From: Methylococcales bacterium
GTDB taxonomy: Bacteria > Pseudomonadota > Gammaproteobacteria > Methylococcales > Methylomonadaceae
DNA: 48,612 nucleotides
Assembly: GCA_003584875.1 (NCBI GenBank)
Contig: QVQD01000196.1
Coordinates: 1 to 48,612, forward strand
Direction of reading: 5' to 3'
A program made the translations under genes and the position numbers. The notes under the pieces were generated by a model. It ran no database searches and was not told where the DNA came from. It was given only the letters and a program-made list of their open reading frames with translations. Of this stretch, positions 17,943-27,872 are shown in pieces. How positions within the stretch are numbered: the first letter of the stretch is position 1; every line of letters starts with the position of its first letter.

Positions 17943-19172
17943 TCACAAGCCTAAAGCAGCTACATTGGCTTCTGGCAATGACTGCTTAAAATAGCTACGT
18001 ATACCATTGAATATGGCATTTGCCACTTTTGTTTGATATTGAACGCTTAATAAATTAACTTCTTCTGAGGCATTTGAAATGAAAGCGGTCTCTACTAATA
18101 TGGATGGAATATCAGGTGATTTTAAAACCATAAAACCGGCTTTTTGGACTGAATCTTTGTGTAGTTCAGCAACATTTACAAAGTTCTTCAACACTTCATT
18201 GGCGACATTAACACTGGCTTCTTGAGTCGCAGTTTGCGTTAAGTCTAACAATACCGAGGCTAATACTTCTTCTTTGTCGTTTAATTTCACATCAACCAAA
18301 TCTGAAGCATTTTCGCTATCCGCCAACCAACGCGCTGCTTCACTACTCGCTCCACTAGTCGATAGCGTATAAACAGACGCACCTTTTATATCGGCATTCA
18401 GAACAGCATCAGCATGTATAGAAACAAATAAATTCGCTTTAGCCGCTCTGGCAATACGCACTCTATCCTTTAAACTCACATAATAATCATTTTTACGCAC
18501 CATGATAGCTTTCATACCCGGCTGATTATTAATCAATGCTTGTAACTTTTTTGCAATAGAGAAGGTTATTGTTTTTTCTTCAGTTCCAGCAGGTCCTCGA
18601 GCACCAGGATCTTCACCGCCATGTCCCGCATCAACAGCAATAACAAGGCGGCTTGGAATTTTGGATGTTATGGCTTTATCTGAAACGCTAGCTGCTTGAG
18701 ATTTACCCGTATTTTTTTTGTTATCTTCGAGCACAGCAGATTTAGGTGCTTCATTTTTAGTCAGCGTATTAGCTTCTTGATTGAACAAGTCTATAACGAG
18801 GTGTTTTCCATCTTTAGCATTTGTGCCAAATACTAAATTATCTGCATTCATAGCTAACTTTAAATCTACAACGATACGTAAATCGGTGTCATTTTTTAAG
18901 CCTGCACGTACTCGATCAAACAACGGATGGCTAGATTCTGGTTGAGTTAAACTCTGTTTCAAATGTGCATTTTTAATGTCAATAATTAAGCGAGAAGGAC
19001 TATTCATAGCGAATACTCGATATTGCGTCGGTGCCGTCAAATCAAACACCAGTCGACTTTTCTGAGCATTAGCCATATAACGTAAGCCCATAATATCGAT
19101 TTGTTGCGCATAACTGATAACTGACAAAAACTGTAATCCTAAGAAAATAAATATTTTCCAGTAATTACTCAT
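17943..19172 (-). CDS. amiC: N-acetylmuramoyl-L-alanine amidase (AmiB/AmiC type)
   Basis: A periplasmic zinc amidase that cleaves septal peptidoglycan during cell separation. A Sec signal peptide ends near residue 22 (VISYAQQ). An AMIN domain (~25-130) targets the septum. The catalytic Amidase_3 domain (~175-400) shows VDAGHGGEDPGA with His184, the Glu in EEKTITF, HADA, and a final VETAFISN with the catalytic Glu. There is no LysM domain, so it is closer to AmiC than to AmiB by domains, although its position next to mutL is that of amiB. Length 409 aa is normal. Confidence 0.94.
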   Translation of the reverse strand: MSNYWKIFIFLGLQFLSVISYAQQIDIMGLRYMANAQKSRLVFDLTAPTQYRVFAMNSPSRLIIDIKNAHLKQSLTQPESSHPLFDRVRAGLKNDTDLRIVVDLKLAMNADNLVFGTNAKDGKHLVIDLFNQEANTLTKNEAPKSAVLEDNKKNTGKSQAASVSDKAITSKIPSRLVIAVDAGHGGEDPGARGPAGTEEKTITFSIAKKLQALINNQPGMKAIMVRKNDYYVSLKDRVRIARAAKANLFVSIHADAVLNADIKGASVYTLSTSGASSEAARWLADSENASDLVDVKLNDKEEVLASVLLDLTQTATQEASVNVANEVLKNFVNVAELHKDSVQKAGFMVLKSPDIPSILVETAFISNASEEVNLLSVQYQTKVANAIFNGIRSYFKQSLPEANVAALGL

Positions 19173-19229
19173 AGGGAGTGCTCCAAAACAACAATTCAGC
19201 CGAGGATTATAGCGAGTATACCGTTGTTT

Positions 19230-19670
19230 TTAAAGAGCACTGGCAACACTCATTTCAGTATTATCAGTTATAACTAACAATCTACCTTGCTCTTCCTGCG
19301 TTATAGCGATGACGATATCAGGCTGAGGTATAAATCCCAAGCCTAAATCTGGCCATTCGATAAAACAAATACTCTGTTGAGCAAAGTAATCACTAATACC
19401 GATCCATTCCAACTCTTCAGGTGAAGTAATTCGATATAGATCAAAATGAAATACAGCTTGTTGGTCTATTTTATATTCTTCAACTAAATTATAAGTCGGG
19501 CTTTTAACGGTACCGTTATATCCGGCTGCACGCAGAAAACCTCTGACTAAAGTGGTTTTGCCTGCACCTAAATCGCCTTGTAAATAAATGACACATTTTG
19601 CGGGTAAGACTTGATGTAAACTTGCCCCAAATTGTTCGGTGGCTTCGGTATTATTTAAAAAAACCTGCAT
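19230..19670 (-). CDS. tsaE: tRNA t6A biosynthesis ATPase TsaE
   Basis: TsaE is the ATPase of the TsaBDE complex that makes N6-threonylcarbamoyladenosine in tRNA. The P-loop is GDLGAGKTTLVRGFLRAAG; SPTYNLVEEY and HFDLYR follow. The frame opens at 19682, but the ATG at 19670 shares a base with the nnr stop (TAATG) and has GGAG upstream, giving 146 residues and tight coupling to nnr. Its partner tsaB is in this window at 23509. Confidence 0.95.
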   Translation of the reverse strand: MQVFLNNTEATEQFGASLHQVLPAKCVIYLQGDLGAGKTTLVRGFLRAAGYNGTVKSPTYNLVEEYKIDQQAVFHFDLYRITSPEELEWIGISDYFAQQSICFIEWPDLGLGFIPQPDIVIAITQEEQGRLLVITDNTEMSVASAL

Positions 19671-21133
19671 TACAAACTCCATCTTCTCAGATAAGGCATT
19701 AAATCACTTGCTAACAAACCTCTTTCTCCTTTGTTTTTGACCGCTTTATCTGCAGCTAGACCATGATGATAAGCGCCTTGCTGTGCAGCTTCTTTTAAAG
19801 ATAATCCTTGAGCACACAATCCAGCAATAACACCCGCCAACACATCGCCCATACCGCCTGATGCCATTCCTGGATTACCTGTTGTAGAGATGGCACATTC
19901 ATCAGCGGAAGCAATTAAAGTTCCTGCACCTTTTAGCAAAACAATGCCCTCATATTGACGTTGAAGTGCAGTCACTGAGGTAAAACGATCTTGCTCGATT
20001 TCAGCCGTTGAACACTTCAATAATCTAGCTGCCTCTCCTGGATGAGGAGTTAATATCCAATTGGAATTAGCTGTAGGTGACTTTGCCAATAAATTCAAAC
20101 CATCAGCATCAATAATCATTGTCTTACCAGCACTTAATGTTCTATTAAACAAAGTCTTTGCCCAATCACTTAGCCCTAAACCTGGCCCTATAACCACGAC
20201 ACTGGCTTTTTCTAAGAGCCCTGCCAACTGCTCGGGGCTTTCTACACCATGACACATCAATTCAGGTCGACTTAAGTTCATCAGTACAGCATGCTCTGCT
20301 CGTGTAGCAATACTAACTAAACCTGCCCCGACACGTAAAGCAGCTTCTCCTGCCAAACGAGCCGCACCCGTATAACCACGATCGCCACCAATAATTAAAA
20401 CATGTCCATATCGACCTTTATGAGAATAACGATCTCGTGGCGGTATTAGTACTTTTATGACCCTTACAGCAGCCGGCTTCATTTCTAAAAAGGCAGGTTC
20501 TGGCAACGTGAGTGATTCAAAAAGAATATCACCGCAATAATCAACGGCCTGTCCTGTTAATAATCCCTGCTTTAAGGCTACAAAGCTAACAGTAAAATCG
20601 GCCTTTACCGCACAACCCAAAATACAACCTGTATCGGCATGAATGCCGGACGGAATATCAATAGCAATAATCTTAGCCACAGTCGCATTTATCAGCTTAA
20701 TTGCTAGCTCATAAAATCCTGTTATTGGCCTTGATAAACCTATGCCAAATAAGGCATCGACAATCACATCTGCAGCAATGACTAGCTCTGACTGAAATAA
20801 AATAATTTCACCTTGTGCCTCTTGATATTGTTTATAAGCCAACAAGGCATCACCACTAAGACTTTCAGGATCGATAAGGCTATAAACCCTCACTTCTAAA
20901 CCCGCTAACTTTGCCTGCCTTGCCACAACATACCCATCTCCAGCATTATTTCCAGAACCACAAAACACGGCAATCGCCTGCATGCCTAGACATTGCTGTT
21001 TCATAGTGGCAAAAGCAGCTATGCCAGCTCTAGTCATCAATTCAAAACTTGTAATATTTTGAAGGCTAATCGCTAAACGCTCTATCTCTCTTACCTGTTC
21101 TGCTCGATAAAGATTTATAGGCCAATTTTGCAT
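19670..21133 (-). CDS. nnr: Bifunctional NAD(P)H-hydrate epimerase / ADP-dependent dehydratase
   Basis: The enzyme repairs NAD(P)H damaged by hydration. The N-terminal YjeF_N epimerase domain (~1-210) has GSGNNAGDGYVVARQ and IDIPSGIHADTG. The C-terminal ribokinase-like dehydratase domain has KGRYGHVLIIGGDRGYTGAA, TPHPGEAARLL and NPGMASGGMGDVLAGVIAGL. The frame opens at 21214, but the ATG at 21133 (MQNWPINLYRAEQVRE) begins the conserved region and has AGGA upstream, giving 487 residues. It heads the nnr-tsaE-ami block. Confidence 0.95.
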   Translation of the reverse strand: MQNWPINLYRAEQVREIERLAISLQNITSFELMTRAGIAAFATMKQQCLGMQAIAVFCGSGNNAGDGYVVARQAKLAGLEVRVYSLIDPESLSGDALLAYKQYQEAQGEIILFQSELVIAADVIVDALFGIGLSRPITGFYELAIKLINATVAKIIAIDIPSGIHADTGCILGCAVKADFTVSFVALKQGLLTGQAVDYCGDILFESLTLPEPAFLEMKPAAVRVIKVLIPPRDRYSHKGRYGHVLIIGGDRGYTGAARLAGEAALRVGAGLVSIATRAEHAVLMNLSRPELMCHGVESPEQLAGLLEKASVVVIGPGLGLSDWAKTLFNRTLSAGKTMIIDADGLNLLAKSPTANSNWILTPHPGEAARLLKCSTAEIEQDRFTSVTALQRQYEGIVLLKGAGTLIASADECAISTTGNPGMASGGMGDVLAGVIAGLCAQGLSLKEAAQQGAYHHGLAADKAVKNKGERGLLASDLMPYLRRWSL

Positions 21134-21239
21134 GAGATTAATCCTAAAATGAGGCAACCAATATAATAAGAAACAATAATAAACCAACAATCTATATGCT
21201 TCACTATCGTTCATCCTATAACTCTACAAAGTTCTTACT

Positions 21240-21305
21240 GTAGGGGCGAATTCATTCGCCACGTTTCAACAGACGAATATACTGGGCGAATATGTCGCCA
21301 CTACA
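21240..21305. repeat. REP pair, GTAGGGGCGAATTC family
   Basis: GTAGGGGCGAATTCATTCGC begins the left hairpin; GGGCGAATATGTCGCCACTAC ends the right one (feet GTAG and CTAC). It lies in the divergent gap between nnr and yoaA. Confidence 0.75.
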
Positions 21306-21487
21306 GGTTAGTATCCTAAACATGGCTTTAGAACAAGCCATACAGGCCTTAGCATGCCTTGAGTAAACGTAAAACCAAAGCTACTAGACAAAAACAACTG
21401 ATTAATAATACGAAAATATTTTAAAAAGTAAGTATTATAGACGCATTAACCTTATTTTTTAGCAAAGCCAGCCCAGCATCCTTAGCC

Positions 21488-23398
21488 GTGACCGATACAA
21501 AACATTTTTTTAGCCTTGAAGGCCCTTTATCGACTGTAATATCGGGATATCAACCTCGCGCAGCCCAACTAGAAATGGCTGATGCTATAGCAGATGCGAT
21601 CGAAAGCAGACAAAACTTAATTGCCGAAGCGGGGACTGGAACAGGTAAAACATTTGCCTATTTAGCGCCAGCCATCCTTTCGGGTAAAAAAACTATTATT
21701 TCAACTGGCACTAAAAATCTGCAAGACCAACTCTTTAACAAAGATTTGCCGGTCATACGTAAGGCCATGAAAACACCTTTTATGGCCGCCTTATTAAAAG
21801 GCAGAAGTAATTATTTATGTACTTACCGATTGCAAAACTCGTTAACCTCAACCCTAGGTTTCAGCAAAGAAGACGCTAAGTCCTTAGCTCAAATAAACTC
21901 TTGGGCAAAACGCACCAAAACAGGCGACACTTCTGAAATGTCAGACGTGTCTGAAGCAAATCCCATTTGGTATCAAGCGACATCGACTTTAGATAATTGT
22001 TTAGGACAAGACTGCACTGATTATTCCGATTGTTTTTTAGTCAAAGCCCGCAAAAAAGCTCAGGAAGCAGATATTTTAGTGGTAAATCATCATTTATTAT
22101 GTGCAGACTGGTCACTTAGAGATGGTGGTTTTGGTGAATTATTACCCAATGCTGAAGTAGTGATTATTGATGAAGCCCATCAATTAGCAGATACCGCATC
22201 TAACTTTTTGGGCACTACCCTAGGTTCAAAACAGCTCAATGATCTATCTCAAGATACCTTAATTGAATATCATAAAGATGCCACCGACATACCTGCCTTA
22301 CGCACGGCTTGCGAAGATATGGAGCATGAACTTAAAGATCTACGTTTAGCTTTTGGCATGGAACTTAAACGTGGTGATTGGCCAGATATTGCTTATAATC
22401 CAAAACTAATGGGCGGCATACAGTCTGTAAAAGAACAATTGCAACGCTTAACTGATCAATTAAAGCTAGCCTCAGTTAAAACTAAAGCTCTTGAATCTTG
22501 CTATAACCGTGCCGAAGAAATTACCCAGAAACTTGAGCTAATTCTAAATGATCGTAGTGGAAAATGGATACGTTGGTATGAAATTCATCGTAAAACATTT
22601 ACCTTAAGTCTTACGCCCTTAGATATCGCCACTGAATTTCATGGTTTTATGCAGCAACATAAGGCGTCATGGATTTTTACTTCAGCAACCTTAAGTATAG
22701 CCAATCGTTTCGATTATTTTGCTAACAATTTAGGACTTAATGACGCTAATCGAATGAGTTGGGACAGCCCTTTTGATTATCCTAATCAGTCTTTGTTTTA
22801 TCACCCCAAAGGCTTGCCACAACCTAACGACCCAAACTTTATACCTACAATTATCGACTTTGCCTTGCCAGTTTTAAAAGCCAGTCAAGGTAGAGCTTTC
22901 TTTCTATTTACCAGTCATCGTGCACTTAATCAAGCTGCTGAAATTTTAGAAAAACAACTAAAATATCCCTTATTTATTCAAGGCAGTCGTCCAAAGGCAT
23001 TATTATTAGAGCAATTTAAAGCCACTGATAATGCCGTATTATTAGGCACCTCAAGCTTTTGGGAAGGCGTTGATGTTAGAGGTGAAGCCTTATCCTGCGT
23101 GATTATCGACAAACTACCCTTTTCATCTCCAGGCGATCCAGTTTTAAAAGCACGCTTAGAAGCCATGACTCAACAAGGCAAAAATCCATTTTTTGAATAT
23201 CAATTACCTACTGCTGTGATTGCCTTGAGACAAGGCATAGGCCGATTAATTCGAGATGTAACAGACAGAGGCGTACTCATGGTTTGTGATCCTCGCTTGT
23301 TAAAAAAATCCTATGGCCAAATATTTTTAGATAGCGTACCCGCCATGAAACGTAGCCGTGATATTGCCGATGTTCAGGCATTTTTTAAGCAAAAATGA
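21488..23398 (+). CDS. yoaA: DinG-family ATP-dependent DNA helicase YoaA
   Basis: An XPD/DinG-like superfamily 2 helicase. Walker A is EAGTGTGKTFAY (~47-58). Four Cys between residues ~110 and ~190 (CTYRLQ, NCLGQDC, YSDC) match the iron-sulfur cluster. Walker B is VVIIDEAHQL. Helicase motifs at the C-terminus include GTSSFWEGVDVRGE and RQGIGRLIRD. Length 636 aa equals that of E. coli YoaA as I recall it. In E. coli YoaA works with the HolC subunit of DNA polymerase III at blocked forks. The start is GTG with no strong ribosome site. yoaA followed by tsaB matches E. coli. Confidence 0.93.
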   Translation: MTDTKHFFSLEGPLSTVISGYQPRAAQLEMADAIADAIESRQNLIAEAGTGTGKTFAYLAPAILSGKKTIISTGTKNLQDQLFNKDLPVIRKAMKTPFMAALLKGRSNYLCTYRLQNSLTSTLGFSKEDAKSLAQINSWAKRTKTGDTSEMSDVSEANPIWYQATSTLDNCLGQDCTDYSDCFLVKARKKAQEADILVVNHHLLCADWSLRDGGFGELLPNAEVVIIDEAHQLADTASNFLGTTLGSKQLNDLSQDTLIEYHKDATDIPALRTACEDMEHELKDLRLAFGMELKRGDWPDIAYNPKLMGGIQSVKEQLQRLTDQLKLASVKTKALESCYNRAEEITQKLELILNDRSGKWIRWYEIHRKTFTLSLTPLDIATEFHGFMQQHKASWIFTSATLSIANRFDYFANNLGLNDANRMSWDSPFDYPNQSLFYHPKGLPQPNDPNFIPTIIDFALPVLKASQGRAFFLFTSHRALNQAAEILEKQLKYPLFIQGSRPKALLLEQFKATDNAVLLGTSSFWEGVDVRGEALSCVIIDKLPFSSPGDPVLKARLEAMTQQGKNPFFEYQLPTAVIALRQGIGRLIRDVTDRGVLMVCDPRLLKKSYGQIFLDSVPAMKRSRDIADVQAFFKQK

Positions 23399-23422
23399 AC
23401 AATTGGAATAATTAAGACAACA

Positions 23423-23454
23423 GGTCGGTTTAGCGATCGCGTAACCCGACCTAC
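23423..23454. repeat. Single GTCGGGTTAGCG-family REP
   Basis: GGTCGGTTTAGCGATCGCGT followed by AACCCGACCTAC forms one hairpin unit between yoaA and tsaB. Confidence 0.7.
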
Positions 23455-23508
23455 AAAAATTTCTAAACTAAAATAGACTATTAATAACTCCTTAGATCAG
23501 AACGCATT

Positions 23509-24213
23509 ATGAAATTATTAGCGGTAGAAACTGCAACTGAAGCTTGTTCGGCAGCTTTATATATAGAGGGAGAAATCACTGAACGCTTTTCGTTGACGTC
23601 CAATGAACATACCAAGCTAATCTTACCGATGATCGATAACTTAATGTCAGAGGCAGGCTTGCGTCCACAACAATTAGATGCACTGGCTTTTGGCTGTGGC
23701 CCAGGTTCATTTACAGGAGTACGTATTGCTACGGGCGTTATTCAAGGCATCGCCTTTGGCGCAGATTTACCTGTAGTCCCTGTGTCGACCTTAGCGGCCA
23801 TCGCTCAAAATTATTTTGATAGTAACGATACTAAAAAACAAAACACAGCATTTACGGCTATGGATGCACGTATGGGCGAAATATTCTGGGGCGTTTATAA
23901 GCGCGATGAATTAGGTTATGCCATGCTCATTGGCAAAGAAGCTGTCACGTTAGCTGAAGATATAGAATTTCCTGATTTAAACGGCATAGGTTTAGGCTCA
24001 GGCTGGGGTGTTTATGAGCACCAGCTTATCTCTCGTTTAGCGGGAAAAGTTGATCATTTTGAAGTTGATGCACGCCCCAGAGCACAAGCCGTTGCTCGCT
24101 TAGGGGCTCGAGGTTTTGAACTAGGTATTGCTGTGGGCGTTGAACTTGCAATGCCTGTTTATTTACGCGACAAAGTCGCTAAAACAGAAGCCGAACGCCA
24201 ACAGCCAAGTTAA
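23509..24213 (+). CDS. tsaB: tRNA t6A biosynthesis protein TsaB
   Basis: An ASKHA-fold partner that activates TsaD in t6A synthesis. The start MKLLAVETATEACSAALY and the motif CGPGSFTGVRIATGVIQGIAFG are diagnostic. Length 234 aa is normal. Its 3' end overlaps the convergent metallophosphoesterase gene by four bases. A REP lies just upstream. Confidence 0.96.
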   Translation: MKLLAVETATEACSAALYIEGEITERFSLTSNEHTKLILPMIDNLMSEAGLRPQQLDALAFGCGPGSFTGVRIATGVIQGIAFGADLPVVPVSTLAAIAQNYFDSNDTKKQNTAFTAMDARMGEIFWGVYKRDELGYAMLIGKEAVTLAEDIEFPDLNGIGLGSGWGVYEHQLISRLAGKVDHFEVDARPRAQAVARLGARGFELGIAVGVELAMPVYLRDKVAKTEAERQQPS

Positions 24214-24884
24214 CTTAAGGTTCTACCCATTAAATTAGCAACAGAATTATTAGCTACGCCGCTAACCTTGATATTTTTTTTAATAAAGGAAACATAATTT
24301 TCATGTAAATGACCATGAAAAATTTGTTGAACGCCCATGGCCTCTGCCAACTCACCAATGACATGAAAACCGTGCCGATGAGAACCTGGTGCTTCATGCG
24401 ATACCAACACATCTGCTTTTAGTGATTTCAGTGCCTCAAATTCATCATACCAAATGGCCGATTTATATTTTAAAGCCAACTCGGATTGCTGAATCTTAGG
24501 AGACTGATTATTTAGATAATGTTCTTTGCCTCGCCATTTTGGTTGTTGTGGGGGATACCAGACCCTGCCTAAAAAAATACCTCCTAATCCAACAACTTTA
24601 AGACCGGCTATTTCGGTCACTTTTAAATGCAAGTTCTTATCAGCTAAAGCTGAATTAAAAAGATTATTATGTTTTTCAGGTGATTCAAAATCATGATTAC
24701 CGGCAATCCACCAAATCTTAGTTAATTCAATAATTTCTTGCAAACAACTATCTAAAGGGGTTTCTAAATCATAATCCCCCAACAAAATGACATCTGTAGG
24801 CTGATATTTGAGAACAGCCGAAATCAATGGCTTGAAATTTCCATGTGGGTCACCTGCAAAGAGTATTCTGTTGTCTTGACTCAT
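24210..24884 (-). CDS. Calcineurin-like metallophosphoesterase
   Basis: The two-metal phosphoesterase motifs occur in order: GDPHGN (11-16), LLGDYD, AGNHDFE, VSHEAPGSHRHGF and HGHLHEN. Phe/Leu-rich spacers between them are typical. The 224-aa length fits small cytoplasmic phosphoesterases of the MPP superfamily. The substrate cannot be told from sequence. It ends convergently with tsaB (4-base overlap) and is on the same strand as the mtdB genes upstream of it. Confidence 0.87.
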   Translation of the reverse strand: MSQDNRILFAGDPHGNFKPLISAVLKYQPTDVILLGDYDLETPLDSCLQEIIELTKIWWIAGNHDFESPEKHNNLFNSALADKNLHLKVTEIAGLKVVGLGGIFLGRVWYPPQQPKWRGKEHYLNNQSPKIQQSELALKYKSAIWYDEFEALKSLKADVLVSHEAPGSHRHGFHVIGELAEAMGVQQIFHGHLHENYVSFIKKNIKVSGVANNSVANLMGRTLS

Positions 24885-25004
24885 TTTGTTTACGATCTAT
24901 TTACCCACTTTATTGCCTTAAATCAAAAACAATGCTTTTGTAATTCAACAGACTCTAAGCATAATCAATGGATTGTAAAAATATCAACCCATGATTAAAC
25001 GGTT

Positions 25005-25922
25005 CTACTTCTTTTGAATAAGGATGTCTCGTGCTTTGTTAAAAGCTTCTCTAAAATCCAAATATACGGGTTTATCAGTGCTTAACATAAAATTTAACAT
25101 TTCATGCTGTAGCTGATATTTAACATCACCTACTGCTAAAGCACCGACAGCTACCGCACCCGGTGAATTAATGGCGTTTACTAAAGGCGCACCTAAATCG
25201 CTGCGCTTAATGCCTTCTATGCCTAATGGAGGAACCGCATTAACATCGCCAACCACTTTTAAGTGTTGAGCTGCTTTTAGCACAGCTGAACTCAATACCT
25301 GAACACCTGCTTTAGCTGCACAAAAGATAATATCAACGTCTGCAATTAAGGCGGCCTTATCTTCTTCGGTACGAGCACATTCACCTTTAAGAGTACAGCC
25401 AAAACGACGGTTAAATGCTTTAGCGACGTCCAAGGCACTATCAAGCAACAAATGATCAACTAAAGCCGTATCTGCTCCCGCTAATGAAGCAATAATTCCT
25501 GTCGCAATACCAACGGGGCCCGTACCGCCAAATACTAATACGCGACAGTCTTTTAATTCTTTTCCATGATGTGTTTTTAAGGCTTGCTCAACGCAAGCCA
25601 CTAATGCGGCTGCCGTTGTAAAAGCACCACTAGGATCAGCAAATACTGATACTTCAAAAGGCGGCACCATCGCTTGCTTACAAGCATCAAGCATATCCAT
25701 CGCCAACTCTAAATCGCGACCACCAATAAAGAGTCCAGTTCTTTTTATCCCAGCAGGGCTACGTGAAAAAATAGCATCTTGAGTGAGCCTATTAACACTA
25801 TCTAATTTGACATTGCTATAAGGCATAAGCACATCAAACCCTGCATCCATAGCCATATTGATATCAAATGGGCTGTTATTGGGCATCGGGTCTAGCATAT
25901 GAAGGATGCTACGTTTCTCCAT
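25005..25922 (-). CDS. mtdB: Methylene-H4MPT dehydrogenase, MtdB-like, second copy
   Basis: This paralogue of the adjacent gene oxidises (by family) methylene-tetrahydromethanopterin to methenyl-H4MPT with NAD(P)+. Shared segments: SPFDINMAMDAG (17-28), QDAIFSRS, RTGLFIGGRD, VPPFEVSVFADPSGAFTTAA (86-105) and GGTGPVG (132-138). At the end of the second Rossmann strand it has VDH (155-157), an acidic residue that usually favours NAD+ over NADP+. The start has AAGGA at a good distance. It is 46 bases downstream of the first copy, so the two are probably one transcript. Whether its role is redundant or different is open. Confidence 0.88.
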   Translation of the reverse strand: MEKRSILHMLDPMPNNSPFDINMAMDAGFDVLMPYSNVKLDSVNRLTQDAIFSRSPAGIKRTGLFIGGRDLELAMDMLDACKQAMVPPFEVSVFADPSGAFTTAAALVACVEQALKTHHGKELKDCRVLVFGGTGPVGIATGIIASLAGADTALVDHLLLDSALDVAKAFNRRFGCTLKGECARTEEDKAALIADVDIIFCAAKAGVQVLSSAVLKAAQHLKVVGDVNAVPPLGIEGIKRSDLGAPLVNAINSPGAVAVGALAVGDVKYQLQHEMLNFMLSTDKPVYLDFREAFNKARDILIQKK

Positions 25923-25968
25923 TAAAGTTCCTTTATAATTTTATCTTACGAAAGTAAAAGCCTAGCAA

Positions 25969-26877
25969 TTAACGGCGAGTCGCCATATATTCTCTTGCTA
26001 CTTCAAATGCATGTTCAAAATGCAAGTACACAGGTTTATCACTACTAATCATTTTCTTTAATAAACTATTTTGTGTATGGTATTTAACATTACCGATTGC
26101 TAAAGCACCAATACCAACAGCATTACTATTTGAACCTTGAATAGGTGTTCCATTATGAAAGGCATCGACACCAGCAATGCCTGATGGAGGTACGGCATTA
26201 ACATCAGCAGCTACTTTCAATTGAGGCGCGAGAGCAATTAATTCTGCGCTTAACAACTCAATACCAGCAGCACCAGTTGCAAAAACCACATCAGCCGTTT
26301 TTATATATTCAGCTTTATCTGCATCGGCACCTGCCAAAATAGTAATTTTGCCATCACCAAACTCATTGTTACACATATCAGCAACATGTTGAGCCTTCTC
26401 TAATTGCCTACCAATAATAATAACCTTTGCTCCTGCTTGAGCAGCAATAACCGCAGCAGCTTGGCCTACTGGGCCTGTACCGCCTAAAGCGAGAATTGTT
26501 TTACCCTCTAGGGTAGTATCAAATTTAGTAATTAATTCATGTTCTGCTGATGCCACCATACCTGCTGCAGTAGTGAAAGCTCCGCTAGGATCAGCAAAAA
26601 CAGAAACTTCAAAAGGTGGAACCATTGAACGCCTAGCCGTTTTAAGCATGTCCATCGCTTGCTTAGTATCACGACCACCAATAAAAATCCCTGTACGCTT
26701 TAAGTTTTTAGCACTACGTGAAAAAATGGCGTCTTGCACTAAACCCTGAACTTCACTCGCTTCAACATTAATATAAGGTAATGCTGAAACCCAACCTGCA
26801 TCCAATGCCATATTGACATCAAAAGGACTTAAGTTTTTAGCAGTGGTTAGCATATGTAAAATAAACGGTTTTTCCAT
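25969..26877 (-). CDS. mtdB: Methylene-H4MPT dehydrogenase, MtdB-like, first copy
   Basis: A step of the tetrahydromethanopterin formaldehyde-oxidation route of methylotrophs. The protein has 302 residues with SPFDVNMALDAG, QDAIFSRS, RTGIFIGGRD, VPPFEVSVFADPSG and GGTGPVG (132-138), and DVNAVPPSGIAG near 230. At the second-strand end it has IGRQLEKAQ (155-163), which resembles the NADP-binding CGRKLDKAQ that I recall in MtdA, whereas the rest is MtdB-like. AAAGGA precedes the ATG. A promoter-like pair is at 27024-27053. Confidence 0.92.
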   Translation of the reverse strand: MEKPFILHMLTTAKNLSPFDVNMALDAGWVSALPYINVEASEVQGLVQDAIFSRSAKNLKRTGIFIGGRDTKQAMDMLKTARRSMVPPFEVSVFADPSGAFTTAAGMVASAEHELITKFDTTLEGKTILALGGTGPVGQAAAVIAAQAGAKVIIIGRQLEKAQHVADMCNNEFGDGKITILAGADADKAEYIKTADVVFATGAAGIELLSAELIALAPQLKVAADVNAVPPSGIAGVDAFHNGTPIQGSNSNAVGIGALAIGNVKYHTQNSLLKKMISSDKPVYLHFEHAFEVAREYMATRR

Positions 26878-27023
26878 GAGAATTCCTTTGTGATGTTTAG
26901 CTAACTAGCAACAAAATTAACTTTTTATTAGGGTGAAACTGTCGCAAATAAAGCATAAATATAGCCAACAAATGCACAGCTTAACTTGAATTATCCAAAT
27001 ATATGTTACTAGACTGTAACCTT

Positions 27024-27053
27024 AGTATAAAAGAAAAATTGACAAAATCACAA
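27024..27053 (-). promoter_or_regulatory. Promoter candidate for the mtdB pair
   Basis: On the minus strand TTGTGA and TATACT (one mismatch to TATAAT) are 18 bases apart. The -35 is only four of six, so support is moderate. The leader to the first mtdB would be about 140 bases. Confidence 0.35.
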
Positions 27054-27872
27054 TGTACTTAGCAATTTAGCAAGGCTAATAGTATTAATTTTTATTAGTT
27101 CGTAAATGCATAAATGAATTTCGTAGCATTTAATGTTCATTTTTACGCATCGCGTGGGAATGATAAAAACACCTTAGGAGCGTATTACATACGCCCATTT
27201 CTCATAATTCAATGTTACAGAACCCACTAATAAGGGCGTATGCAATACGCCCCTACGATCATCACCAAAATTTTTTTTCTTGCGTGGGGTGAATTTTTCA
27301 CTTGTGTAGATACCTAGAGGCGAGACTCGATTTTATAAAGCCTCAACCTAGCATTCAGCATTAATTAATCAACCCGTATCTATGCATATAAATTCGCATT
27401 ATCGGTACATTTCACACCCTAGGGACAGGTCGCGACCTGTCCCTACATTAAGATTAGCATCTATATTTCGATCGAAATCTACTTATTCACACCCACCAAC
27501 TGCATAGACTTATCCACCAGACAAGAACTTAACTTTCAGGGCGTAGAAACGATAAAACATAACACTCACCGCGCCGTATCAGCATTTCGTTACCTCTACT
27601 TACGTAAGTAGCTATGCATAAGGCAAAAAAAGCTACTTTTAAATGCAAATAGAAACCGAGAATAGTCGTTATTTAATAACTAAAACCTTTAATTCTGAAA
27701 ATACATTAGGATATAACACAGAATAATTATATTATCTGTTAGAATTTTTATAATAAAATTTCGCTACAGTCTATAAATTAATCACTGGCAAAATCCTTTC
27801 TATTTGGAGCATACCCATCTACAGAATGTAGTTGCCTACACTATAATCATTACCCTTCATCAAGAGTCATTT
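27054..27872. repeat. Divergent gap mtdB/pilM with several palindromes
   Basis: I see no gene. Contents: a half-copy of the GTTCCCACGC family near 27147; at 27174-27256 two inverted copies of GGGCGTATGCAATACGCCC about 45 bases apart, ending CCCCTAC; at 27420-27445 a 26-base perfect palindrome centred on AGGTCGCGACCT, followed by C so that it ends CCCTAC; at 27596-27611 the perfect palindrome CTACTTACGTAAGTAG. The last 200 bases before pilM are AT-rich and probably hold its promoter. Confidence 0.7.
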
